Shown here: positions 47,103 through 58,540 of the stretch, in pieces
Position numbering within the stretch: the first letter of the stretch is position 1
Layout: every line of letters starts with the position of its first letter
Source of the DNA: Adiantum capillus-veneris
Lineage: Eukaryota; Streptophyta; Polypodiopsida; Polypodiales; Pteridaceae
Assembly (NCBI GenBank): GCA_014529385.2
Contig: CM043969.1
Span: 75,440,676 to 75,504,675, forward strand
Direction: 5' to 3'
Length of the DNA: 64,000 nucleotides
The notes under the pieces: generated by a model
Told to the model about the DNA's origin: nothing
The model's input: the letters and a program-made list of their open reading frames with translations, nothing else
Database searches by the model: none
Translations under genes and position numbers: made by a program

Positions 47103-49700
47103 ATGGATGGCCTGGCTGAAGTCAAAGACTATCTGAAGATGATGCAAAGCCTCAAGCTGCCAGAACAGGTGACAGAAAAGTCAAAATCAATGGGAGCTAA
47201 AGTCCAGAAAGCTACACCAAGGTCACCACCAAAATCTTCTCCAAAGAGACAAATTCTGCCAGAAAGTACATTGGATCTATTAAGATCAAGAGTTACCCAG
47301 ATGCAGGAGGACAATGCTCAACAATTGCAAAAAGGTGCAATATCACAGTCATACGAGTCGACATCAACGGAAGCAGTTGGTCAAAGCAAAGAAGTCGAAG
47401 AAAAAGTTCAATTCAAGGACGCTACCACAACAAAAGCAGTCAGTTTAGACACAAATCCTGAGACAATCAAGTGCAACATTGTTGGTGAAAACAAAGAAAA
47501 ACTGTCAAGAGAAGTAAAGCTAGATTTTCAGTTAGATAAGAACCTCATGTCTTTTCGCACTTGGAAAAGATGTGGCCAACCACAGCAGCTAGAAGATACT
47601 CCTAAATTTGTGAACATATCAGGAAACAAACGAGTAGAATGATGGGGAATCATCTCCACCAGCATTGAAGTAAGTTCACAGATCATCATAGCTCAATTCT
47701 ATGTGATCGCACCAAAAGATATGCCAGACGACATCATATTAGGAATGCCAATGGCCCAGAAGATGTTAGAGATACATAATGCAAACATGACAGAGTCATC
47801 ACAGAAAACAAACAATGAAGACCAAAACTGGTCACCCACGAACGACAACACAAAGTCCACAAGCACAGTTACAAAGGAGACCGATGCCAAAGCAAAGCTT
47901 ATTGAGGATGATTCATCTCCATCGAACAAAACTTCAAAAGAGCTTAAAGCAAACCAGGTAATATCAAGTGCAGATCAAAAAGAACAAAAAGCAACCACGA
48001 TAGCTATTGAGCAAAGAATGCCACCAAAGCCAGAAGTTAAGAAGAATGAGGCTGCAAACAACCACGAAGAAATAGGAAGTCCAAAGATCAATCAGATAGT
48101 GCCAGTCGAATCAACTGATGCAAGTCAGATGGGAACATAAAGTCTCAAGCTACTCTCCATAGAGACACAATCAGATCAAGATGAGACCATGAAAAAAGAA
48201 AAACAAATACAAAGATCTTCAATAGAACCAACATTGAGAATAGCTATAGTTCTCAGTAGTACAAAAGGAGCAAGTGTCACATGCTATGTTCTACTGGATA
48301 AAGAAGCAAAGTACAATATGGTTGCAGACAACATCCAAAGCATTCTAGAAATTACTCAGGACAAGACAAGTAATAGAGAAATCATGTGTAAGGCTACAAG
48401 TCAACAAGAAATGGTTGCTACCCTTAGCATCCAAAATCATGAAGAGTAGGTAAAGTTTCAGGTAAAGCCTTCAAAGGAAATGCTTGCAGATGTAATCCTT
48501 GGACATCAGTGGTTATATCAACACAAGGCCTACAAAGAAGATACAATGCTAATAGTCTCTTTTCCAAGAGGTAGCCAATAACATTTATAGGTATCATTAA
48601 TGCCAGATTCAGAGTTGCAGAAGTCACAAGGATTAAAAAAAAATCTTGCAGACAAAGGTAAAGCTAAAGTGGACCCTCCACCGATTAGCAAAGAAGATGT
48701 GACAACATATGGCTCTACATCAAAGAACCCTCATGGATCATCTTCTTCAAGCAAGACATGATCTCAAAACTTAAAGTCAATTGCTGACCCAGCTGAAGCC
48801 TCTAAGAAGACACCCAAAAAGGCAAAGATATTTCAGCCAAAGTACTCAAGAATGTAAAGGAAAGTCAAGCAAGTGTTTGTACCGAGTAGTTTAGTCAAAG
48901 TCAATGATCCAGTTTGGATTAAGGACAAGAAATCAATACAGAAAGACAAACACATGGGATGGATAGCATCACAATGTAGCTTAAAAGAACAAGAGTACTA
49001 TGGAGGTAACAGATAGATATGGGTACCAAAACCGCAGGTTAGAGCATATGAAGTAATATCAAAACCCTATCAAGAAAGAAGGCCCACTAGGTATCAACCT
49101 CGACAATATCCTAAGATACCTAAGAAGCAAGTATACAACAAAACAACATCAAAAGATGCTAACGTCTACCACAACTCTCAAGAGGATATAGAAAAAAGAT
49201 AGATCTCAAAGAATCTTCCTCTTAGACAAGGATTCTACACAAGGTATACAAAGATTTGGCTACCAGTCAACCACAAGACAACTGCAACTACACCACACCT
49301 GCATGAAGATCTCAAGAACTCAACAAGATCTACAGCTAGGCAAAGTCAACAAAGGAGATACAAAGGTCATCAAGAGATCTGGATTCCTACGTCTTCCAAT
49401 GCTCTGAGTCAAAACCAGATGCTGCAGTGAACAGAGGCCTACAACAACATCAAAGACTCCTATCAACAGGCCCAATTGGAGAATCAAATAGATAATGCAG
49501 TCTTCACAGTCAAACACGGACAACCCAACCAACACGGATGCAGATTCAAAGATGATAAAACAAGTATGGCAAAAGAAACCTTCAATGCCAACTTGGTCCT
49601 TCACTAATCCTCTTTTTGAGGATTCAAGCTTACTTTTACCTGAAGAAATGTTTGTAGTAAGCACAAGAATGTAAAAAGTCAAGTTGCCAGGGTGCAAAAA
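47103..49700 (+). pseudogene. Unfamiliar retroelement polyprotein, C-terminal part with retropepsin-like segments
   Basis: A single frame with scattered stops. Lys/Ser/Gln-rich linkers surround two stretches resembling the C-terminal half of retropepsins: DDIILGMPMAQKMLEI near 47727 and ADVILGHQWLYQHKAY near 48487. The second is preceded by CYVLLDKEAKYNMVADNI, where an aspartic protease would have D-T/S-G; here it reads D-K-E. Towards the end the motif I-W-V/L/I-P occurs three times (near 49018, 49257 and 49378). No RT or integrase motif follows. Confidence 0.5.
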
Positions 49701-50649
49701 AAACACTCTTTGGCATAGTTAGAGTCGGGCTGCTGAGCCACAAAATGAGCAAAGCATTAGTCCCAAAGCTTCAAGTCATATTAAACTCTGTGCTAAGAGT
49801 CGTAGTTATTAGGCTTACGCTCAAGCTGGAAGAGTTGAGCATATCTAAGTCGTGTCGGTTATGCTGGATGAGATGAGCATAAGAGTCGAAGTCTATTAAC
49901 TTACAATTGGTGGAGTGTAGTAGAGTTCAACACTCACACACAGTGCACAGTAAGATGAGAGCACTAATCCTCGTCAATGAAAACCATTCTTAAAGGGGTG
50001 CCAGCTTGCAAAGCCATGTCATATGCTTTTATAGCTACACCATCTTTTTGAATAACCCCTCAAAATCTTTCTTGCACATCATAATTTTTTCCATGCATTT
50101 TTGTGTATGCATAAATAGGATGTCCCACCATTGAACATATGCAGTAGACACTCTTTTTTGCTTCCACTGTGCACCTTGAGTGGACTACAACAGGAAAACC
50201 CATGTTCCATCATGCTACCCTCTCATATTTGCCGCTTTTTAATTCCATATCTATCAGCAAATAATTCCTTGAGTGATTTATTAATATTTCCCATGCTAAT
50301 AAGTACTCCAATAATGTGCATATCCCAAAGACATTTTTTTCCACTAGGTTTTTTCCCTTTGGTCATCCAAGTATTAGACCCTAATTTAGAACCTCATTAT
50401 TCTACTTCCCTTGTACATACTTTTCAAAAATAAACAACAACCTCATCATTATGCTATTACAACAGACAAATGCAACATCATCTATCACATCAGACATATT
50501 CAGACCAATGAAGATGCTATAGCAAATCGAACCTCATCAATGAATTCAACGACAAATGAAGACAATCAACCCATCAACAACCAATCAAAACCTTCCCTTG
50601 CCTCCCCACGGACACTTTTCAACAGTGCCCGAGGACGGGCACTAAAATC
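49701..50649 (+). other. 3' non-coding part of the large element
   Basis: No recognised gene. Just before the polypurine tract the frame reads FNSARGRALKSEGGNVN, resembling the usual C-terminal tail that overlaps the polypurine tract in plant LTR elements. Confidence 0.5.
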
Positions 50650-50661
50650 GGAAGGGGGGAA
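50650..50661 (+). other. Polypurine tract of the large element
   Basis: GGAAGGGGGGAA directly before the TGTTAACTGAG start of the 3' LTR. Confidence 0.9.
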
Positions 50662-50712
50662 TGTTAACTGAGTCAACGTCAGTTAACAAAAGCTGCTAAA
50701 GACTGAAGATCG
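50662..50712 (+). repeat. 3' LTR remnant of the large element
   Basis: Only the first ~45-50 bases match the 5' LTR; PLE sequence (CAGTGCATAGG) resumes at 50713. Confidence 0.85.
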
Positions 50713-52984
50713 CAGTGCATAGGAGAATGATTGCATACCTGCATGATGCTATGCAGAAGAATACGAAAATGTTATCTCCAGCTAGTGTGTAGATATCTAT
50801 AAAGGGCTGATGGTATATTTGGTACTCGCTAGTCTGTGAGATGGTCTTTTTACTAAGCTTGTGATGGTCTCTGGCCTTTTTTATTTCGGTTTTGGCTGAA
50901 TGCCTGTTCCTGGGAATTAGACCTTCTCGGATGGTCTTGCTGTGAATTTTATCAGAACATATTTGACATTTAACATGGGGTAATGGTATTATGGCTACTC
51001 TCTGGAGAGTGGGAGGATGACTTTGGGAAAAGACATCGGCTGATCTCTCGTTCTTTTACTATTTCTCTGGCTTGTATTGGTTGGTCCATTGTTAGCTTGA
51101 TGTTATGACCTACCCTGCTGTGCAGGTTATTTTTCTGAGAATGACACTTTGGCCTGCACTATAAAAACAATTTCTTATTTGTCTGCTTTCTGTTTCTCAT
51201 AATAAGAAGAACAAATCTACAGTTTCTGGTTAATTTTGGGTAAACAGCTGATGAGAGTGATTTTTTGATTAGCGAGTATAAAAATAGGTATTTGGTGTTG
51301 GCTATATGGAAGATTATGTCGACTATGACATAGAAAGAGAATCAGTTCTTAATAATGGTGGTAGTTGAAAGGATTTAATTATGTTATTATTATAGTTTGA
51401 AAAAACCCAAACATTTGTTTCAGACTCCTCTGGTTGGTCTACTGGTCCTGTACCTTACTGTGCCGCTCTGATGTATGTTGGTTTGGCTTTTGCTAATCTA
51501 CTACAAGGTCTTTTAGGCTTTGTAAATGAATAAAATTCAAGCTCAAACTTTGTTCAGACATAACCGGGTGGGCCTTTATCTCTTCAAGAGGTGTTTTAGC
51601 CATTTAAGATCTAATATCTAGTGTAGGATTACATGTCTTGAGCTAACTTGGGCTTGCTCCTATGGGGTTAAAATCTCTCCGATCTGGTTAAAGAATGTGT
51701 TTTGGGTCTTTTCTATAAAAACCTATTTTTTTTTTAATAATCTCTTTAAAACTCTTGAAACTAAGGTTAGGCATCAATAAATTTTATAAAATAAATCTGG
51801 AACTAACTTGATATATAGTAGCTTTGGGGGGATTCTCACTCTCCGAGATAGATTGGCTAAAAACCAAGGACTCTTATTCTATTTAAAAAAAACAAATTAC
51901 TTGTAGAGAACTATTTGTTTTTTCATTGCGACATGGTTAACAACTGGGATGCCCAGCGTCACCTGCGTAGAGTCACATGCTAAAATATTGTTTTCTTGTG
52001 GCTATGGGTGCACATGAGGGCTACCTTCTTTGATAAAAACATTCTGTTCTATGTGGTTGATGACTTGTGGCGGATCTCTTACCTTGAAGCAGCATCACCC
52101 CAGACTTTGGGATTACTTTTTCCCATGTTATACTTTGTTATCTTCATTACCTTGTACAAAATTTATTCTCAATTGCAAATAAATTATTGTACAAATACAT
52201 TGTATTTGCCTAGAATTATTGGTCCGTGAGCAGGTTGTGTTTGTTTGCGTGTATGTATCTATTTAGAACTGCTACACACACAATAAACGCAAAAGAGAGG
52301 TTGACTTGTCTTTTTCTCTCAGACCTTAGTTCTAGTTCTAAATGCCTAATACATTATACTTTCTTATATTCTAATAGGCAGGGATGCTATCACATAGTCT
52401 CAGTGGTCCCCTTTGACCCAAGTGGTGAAAGGTTGCTAGCACGACCATTCCATTCTATACTAAAGATTCTTGTTCTCACTTTCTAAAAGTCCTTTTCTCC
52501 TTGTCATTTCACTAGTTTATTACTTATGTCTACCAGGTTACTAGAAAACTCACTGCAAGAATGGAGGTCTGCTCTGACCCAGTAAAAAGACCTCTGATTT
52601 TGGAGAAATCATGACTTGCTAGAGAAATAGAAAGCGTCTTTCCTAATATCTCTCGTAGGATTAGGCCCTATCTTCATAGGGCTGTAAAATTCAAAAAGGA
52701 GTTACACTTTGTCCGAAGGAAGAAGCATGTAATAGAATATTTTCACACTGCTTGTTTACTAGCAAGATTTTGGATTTCTTTACTCCTGAATCTATTTTTA
52801 TTGAATGCTTTAGACATGTTTTTGGATCAAATTTGTTGCTAAAAGATGTGATGTTGCGATGGAAATACCTGCCGTCTATCAAAAATATTTTTTATTTGAA
52901 TGATTCCTCCACGATGAAGAGGTTCCTGTCTGCTCTTGTTACCTATTTCCGAAGTTTTGTAAGACTTTACTAACTTTGGCTTAC

Positions 52985-54531
52985 ATGTTTGTACTTCTAA
53001 CTTAGAAATCATATCGGATACTCGTGTGAGGAGCCTCTTGATTAAAGGCTTGAATCATATTCCTCCTTTTCCACTAAATCCTCAGCTTGCCTTATTGGCT
53101 CTACTTGAATGCCTGACCGACTTGGCCTTAAAACTCCAACTGGAGGTTGATGTTCACATTCTACTTACCTCAATGCTCAAAGAAGTTTTTTGGAAAAAGA
53201 TCAGTTTTATGCCGCAGGTATGGCTAAGTACTGAGACTACCTGGCTAACTCCTAAAATTAAGACTTCCATCTCTGACATTAAGGAGAGATGGTTCATTAT
53301 TGGCCTTGATAAAGCCTCGAATACTGCTTCCTTTATATGTAAAAAACTAGCTTTTGATTCTGCCTATTCCAGACTCAATGGTGTGGATTTTTTTAAAAAC
53401 TTGATACCTCTCCGCTTCTCTGAAATTTCTTGCACTCTTTCCAACTTATAAAAATCATAAGCATAAATTTAGATGGATTTCTGACGCATCTAATAGCTTG
53501 TTTTCCTGTATTACGAATGACATCACCTATTGCTTAAATTTTATTCTACTAGAAATTGAAGCAACTTGCGCCATCAAGAGTAATGATCTCAGACGATTTG
53601 GAAATTTAAACAGTTGCCCATTTTGGATCATAAAAAATGTGGCAGAGGTTTCTATTAACCTCCCAAAAAACATTTTCTCTATCTTTATTGCAGACATAAC
53701 ACAATGTTATGAGAATATTCCTCTAAAAGGATCTTATGGTCTTTTTAATACATTTTCTATTCTTATAAAGTTAGCTTTTTCTCACAGAGAAAAACTGGGA
53801 TATACATGTATCTCAACAAAAAAGAATAAAGGTTGGGTAAAAAAATCAAATAAGTCTACACCTTTCATCTTTAAAAAGACGATTTATATAGATATATCTT
53901 TTGGCTCCTTAATTATTGCTGTCTCCAAATAGGGGTTACTTGCTACAAACAAATTTTAGGGATCCCAATGGTATTTTCTTGCTCTCCGGTTATGTGTAAT
54001 CTCTATCTTCGTCACTTTGAATACCAATGTCTCTTAAAAATGTTAAGTAACCTTGCTAGGGCTTTGTTACTCACACGCCTTATTCATTCATTTAGGTTTA
54101 TGGATGACCCGTGTAGCCTTAACAATCCCATGTTCGAGGATACACTTAAAGATATATATCCACCTTGTCTTAATATTGAACCTACGTTCTCTGATAGAGT
54201 AATGTGGCTTTGTAAATGGGTCATTTCTAGGACTCGCTTCTTGAATATCGAGATTACTCTGACTCCCCCATTCTTGGGTAATTTTTATACTCTTTTCTTC
54301 TGGAAAAGAGATAATCTCAAATTCGTATCCTTTGAATTTACAAAAAGCAAAAGCAATAGACCCTTTAAAAATTCATTACACATCTGTATAGGAATGCTTT
54401 TTCTTATAATGTATGACTCATCAGACAGTTTTTTAGCATATGAAGAAATCAATACTCTTATTAAAAAGCACAACTGGTCCGGCCTTAAGTTTGACCTACA
54501 GAATTTGATTAGTCGCTCTAAACCAGAATAA
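52985..54531 (+). pseudogene. Penelope-like reverse transcriptase
   Basis: RT of the PLE class, related to telomerase RT. Three frames join: to ~53430 frame 1, to ~53930 frame 2, then frame 1 again. Motifs in order: RSLLIKGLNHIPPFPLNP (PLE N-terminal block), IIGLDKASNTASFICKK (near 53300), HKHKFRWISDASNS, IADITQCYENIPLKG (motif A, 53690), LGIPMVFSCSPVMCNLYL (motif B; usual GIPMG, so Gly reads Val), FRFMDDPCSLNNP (motif C, 54094; both Asp kept), IYPPCLNIEPT, then FWKRDN and SNRPF in the thumb. The chain ends at 54531 without a C-terminal GIY-YIG domain, and I see no N-terminal one either. Confidence 0.88.
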
Positions 54532-54611
54532 GATACACTAGAGTATTGGACTTCTCACTTTGTAAAGGAAACATGCTGTTTTCCTTCCGAATTATTTGGA
54601 TTTTTTTTTTT

Positions 54612-54648
54612 GAGGTAGTAGGCCCATATTCTATGGGTCTATTACCTC
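54612..54648 (+). other. 16-bp RNA hairpin after the PLE RT
   Basis: Arms GAGGTAGTAGGCCCAT (54612-54627) and ATGGGTCTATTACCTC (54633-54648) pair over 16 positions with a 5-base loop. Two pairs are G-U, which hold only if the plus strand is the RNA. It follows a run of T and lies ~30 bases before the next copy's (CA)n start, so it is a candidate 3' recognition structure. It could also act as a terminator-like or processing element. Confidence 0.7.
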
Positions 54649-55054
54649 TTAGAATACGGTGCCTGGGAATGTGTGGGCACACACACACACACACCCACAC
54701 AAAATTACATCAATCCCCTTTCATGCTCACTACATAAATTGGACAGAAAAAGCCTAGCTTGTTTATTTAAAAAAACCCCTTTTTTCTTCACCTTTACATC
54801 TCTATTAAACCATCCATTACATGATCACATAAGAAGTTGTCACAGTTATAACATATGTTTGGACGCTCGGCCAAAGGTAAGATACGGTTAACCAAAATTA
54901 CACCATACTTCCTGGTGCGGGGTGTGCTATTAAATTATCCTCTAAGGGGCTGTCCATAACTATGATACAAAAAAATCTTATGGTGTGGAAGAAACTGCAC
55001 TAGCAAGTATGATCGCTCTAAAAACCCTCGCTTCATTGAATGTTCCACAAAATA

Positions 55055-55330
55055 TTATTGTGGCCCTAAGCCCATGGCTTCAATTACCATTGCCAGACGG
55101 ATATTGTTCGTGAAGTGCTCTCGACCCCAAAGGGTCACCCACGTCACTCTGTCCTGATATGTCCACCACTTTGTCTGTGTAACCGATGTTCCTAATTGAG
55201 GGAATAAAGGACGCTCATAACGGAGTATTGTGGTTCTCCTAGTAGATTCACTCGACTGCTGAAGATGAGCAATGGATATGGCTAAAACCTGATCTTGATT
55301 ATAAGTCATAGCGTATAATGTGTATGACAC
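55055..55330 (-). pseudogene. Antisense unknown ORF, copy 2
   Basis: Partner of the antisense frame at 39680-40024: both share REHF-x-NNIRLAMV and AMGLGPQ. This copy extends further upstream (LGTSVTQTKWWTYQDRVTWV), in the block deleted from copy 1, but stops before the cysteine cluster. I do not recognise the family. Confidence 0.3.
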
Positions 55331-56074
55331 ACCTTAAGACAAAGTAATCAGTTGCTGTAAACTCTTTGAAAGTTACTCAAGAGTGATATAGTGCACTCTG
55401 AAGTTTTAAAACACCCGTCTTTTATAGACCTACATTGCTACCTGAACCAAATGGATATCTGTACGAATAGCCCAAACTACTTGCCATCTCTTAATGGGTC
55501 CAGTATGATATTAACTCACCTCTTTGTGTTTGGCATATGTTTCTTCTAGTAACTTACCCAATTGGCTAGCTTACCAAGAATAGTCTTGTTTGATATGTCG
55601 GTTATATGAGTAACTTTTTGTTTGTGTCCATCCAGAGTTAGGGGCTATACCTCTTAAGGAATTGTAAGTGTCGCGTATCGACCTAGCGAAAGCATTCTGG
55701 AAATTTCATACTATCTACTGCCACAATAATATTGATGCTCATAAAAGATTTTTTTGGTATCCTCTTTTGATATTGGTCAAAAGCTTGTCTTTATCTTTTA
55801 ATTACCCTAAAAAAGCCTTACACATGTATTGTGTGTCTTCTGAGTAACCCTCTAGAATACTTCTCTTGTATTTGTCTGGTCGCACGCTACCTTCTGCATA
55901 CATATAATGGGTTTGCAGGCGAGTGGCTGTAGCGATTGTGACTCGACTCTGGCTTTTCTCAATTGGATCGTGTGCTGAGAGAAATCCCTGGAAACACGAT
56001 ATTTAATGGCGACCTCGATGACGGGAATACCTGGCACAATCTGGGTCCCTTCTACTACGGCGAGGCATCATCAT

Positions 56075-56110
56075 CTATAAAACCCTCAATGAGGTGAGTA
56101 CTTTACTCAC
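56075..56110 (+). promoter_or_regulatory. TATA-like box and hairpin in PLE copy 2
   Basis: CTATAAAA and GTGAGTACTTTACTCAC, identical to the pair at 40515-40550. Confidence 0.45.
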
Positions 56111-58540
56111 TTAGCATCATGGGTCTGTGACTACAGCTTGTGTGTTCAAAACTTGTATGCTGTTGTGACTTCAACATGCCTAAAAGTATGGAAAAAAATT
56201 TGGTGGAGTCGTCATCCTCTCCAAGTCTACAGGTTATCTATCTGTTTGGATCTCTTGTAGCCTTTAAAAATATTGAACTGGACTGGTTTGGCTAAAATAA
56301 ATAAATCATATTCTTTGTTTGTTTAATCTCTGGCTAATTGGACAAATTTTTGTTTAATGATGATGATCTGATTCGGGGATGTTCGGTTTTGGCTGGAATC
56401 TTTGAAGAAATTGAGAAAATTTACTATTGCTTAAACTTTGGTCAATGAGGCACCGCCAGGTCTTAATGTATTAAGAGATCTCATTGCCTGGTTACTATGG
56501 TGCAGCCAGATATTGGAAAAATTTGTAGAGGTTTTTGAGCATCTCATACCCGAATAATGTAGTGTTTCTTTTGCAGTTTGTATAAATTACTGACTTTTGG
56601 TTACTGGATACATCTTGCCTGTAATGGCTTGGGTCACCGGCTTTATAATAATCTAAGCATTGCTCTATTTAAACTTACCCTTATTTGCTCTCATTATTTC
56701 AGTGCATAGGAGAATGATTGCATACCTGCATGATGCTGTGAAGAAGAATATAAAAAATGTTATCTCCAGCTAGTGTGTAGATATCTATAAAGAGCTGATG
56801 GTATATTTGGTACTCTCTAGTGCATGAGATGGTCTTTTTACTAAGCCTCTGATGGTCTCTGGCCTTTTTTATTCCGGTTTTGGTTGAATGCCTATTCGTG
56901 GGAATTAGACCTTCCTGGCTAGTCTTGCTGTGAATTTTATCTGAACATATTTGACATTTAACATGGGGTAATGGTATTCTGGCTACTCTCTGGAGAGTGG
57001 GAGGATGACTTTGGGAAAAGGCGTCGGTTGATCTCTGGTTCTTTTACTATTTCTCTGGCCCTTCTTTGGCTTGTATTGGTTGGTCCATTGTTAGCTTGAT
57101 GCTATGACCTGCCCTGCTGTGCAGGTTATTTTTTTGAGAATGACCCTTTGGCCTGCACTATAGAACCAATTTCTTATTTGTCCGCTTTCTGTTTCTCATA
57201 ATAATGAGAACAAATCTGCACTTTTTGGTTAATTTTGGGTAAACAGCTAATGAAAGTGATTTTTTAATTAGCGAGTATAAAAACAAGTATTTGGTGCTGG
57301 CTATATGGAAGATTATGTCGGCTACGCCATAGGAAGAGAATCAGCTGTTAATAATGGTGGTATTTGAAAGGATCTAATTGGTTTTTCTGGTATTAGTATA
57401 ATTTGAAAAAAATCCAAACATTTGTTTCAGACTCCTCTGGTTGGTCTTCTGATCCTGTACCTTACTGTACTGCTCTGATGTATGTTGGTTTGGCTTTCAC
57501 TAATATACTGTAGAGGCCTTTTAGGCTTTGTAAATGAAATAAAATTCAAGCTCGAACTTTGTTCATACATAACCGGGTGGGCCTTTATCTCTTCAAGAGG
57601 TGTTTTAACCATTTAAGATCTAATATCTAGTGTAGGATTATATGTTTCGAGCTAACTTGGGCTTGCTCCTATGGGGTTAAAATATCTTCAATCTGGTTAA
57701 AGAATGTGTTTTGGGTCTTTTCTATAAAAACCTAAATTTTTTTAATAATCTCTTTAAAACGCTTGAAACTAAGGTTAGGCATCGAAATTTTTTATAAAAT
57801 AAAGCTGGAACTAACTTGATATATAGTAGCTATGGGGGGATTCTCACTCTCCGGGATAGATTGGCTAAAAATCAAGGACTCTTATCTATTTTAATAAAAA
57901 AAAATTACTTGTAGAGAAATGTTTGTTCTCTCATTGCGACATAAATAGCAACTGGGATGCCCAGCATCGCCTGCGTACAATCACGTGCTAACGAATTGTT
58001 TTCTTGTGGCTATGGGTGCAGGTGAGGGCTACCTTCTTTGATAAAAACATTATGTTCTATGTGGTTGATGACTTGTGACGGATCTCTTATCTTGAAGTAG
58101 CATCACCCCAGACTTTGGGATTACTTTTTCCTATGTTATACTTTGTTATCTTCATTACCTTGTACAAAATTTATTTTCAAAATGCAAATAAACTATTGTA
58201 CAAATCCATTGTATTTGCATAGAATTATTGGTCTGTGTTCAGGTAGTGTTCGTTTGCGTGTATGTATCTATTTAGAACTGCTACACACACAATAAACGCA
58301 AAAGAGAGATTGACTTGTCTTTTTCTCTCAAACCTTAGTTCTAGTTCTAAACACCTATTACAATATAATTTATTATATTCTAATAGGGAGGGGTGCTATC
58401 ACACAGTCTCTGTGGTCCCCTTTGACCTGACTGGTGAAAGGTTGCTAGCACAACCATTCCATTCTATACTAAAAATTCTCGTTCTCACTTTTTAAAAGTC
58501 CTTTTTTCCTTGTCATTTCACTAGTTTATTACTTATGTCT

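Larger units (their letters stand above)
40828..50712 (+). mobile_element. Large LTR element with tRNA-Asp primer site and unfamiliar polyprotein
   Basis: Inserted into PLE copy 1. It has a ~916-bp 5' LTR, a tRNA-Asp type primer site as in plant Tat/Athila gypsy elements, a 3.4-kb leader, a decayed polyprotein over ~45.1-49.7 kb, a polypurine tract, and a 3' LTR stub of ~50 bases. I find no RT, RNase H or integrase motif, so it is a large non-autonomous element (LARD-like) that carries its own ORF. The missing 3' LTR and ~310 missing PLE bases at the right junction point to a later deletion. Confidence 0.8.
50713..54660 (+). mobile_element. Penelope-like element copy 1, downstream part with RT
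   Basis: 50713-52531 aligns with 56700-58540 of copy 2; only this copy continues into the RT (52990-54531) and a 3' hairpin. Copy 2 begins ~20 bases after the end, so the copies are head to tail. Tandem arrays and partial leading copies are typical of Penelope-like elements. Confidence 0.8.
54680..58540 (+). mobile_element. Penelope-like element copy 2, truncated before RT
   Basis: Begins at a (CA)n run like copy 1, and keeps ~310 bases (56391-56699) lost from copy 1 and a 500-base block (55160-55660) also absent there. It stops at 58540 just where copy 1 carries on toward RT, and is followed by a copia scrap. All frames are decayed. The TATA-like box (56075) and hairpin (56094-56110) are conserved. 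Confidence 0.8.

Noticed and set aside
50713-54660. Hammerhead ribozyme in the PLE
   Set aside because: Hammerheads occur in some PLEs, but I found no CTGANGA followed by GAAA with paired stems in either copy; the CTGATGA at about 51247 lacks the GAAA partner.
55160-55660. The 500-base block missing from PLE copy 1 as an intron
   Set aside because: Neither strand gives GT...AG borders that reproduce the copy-1 sequence exactly, so it is a plain indel.
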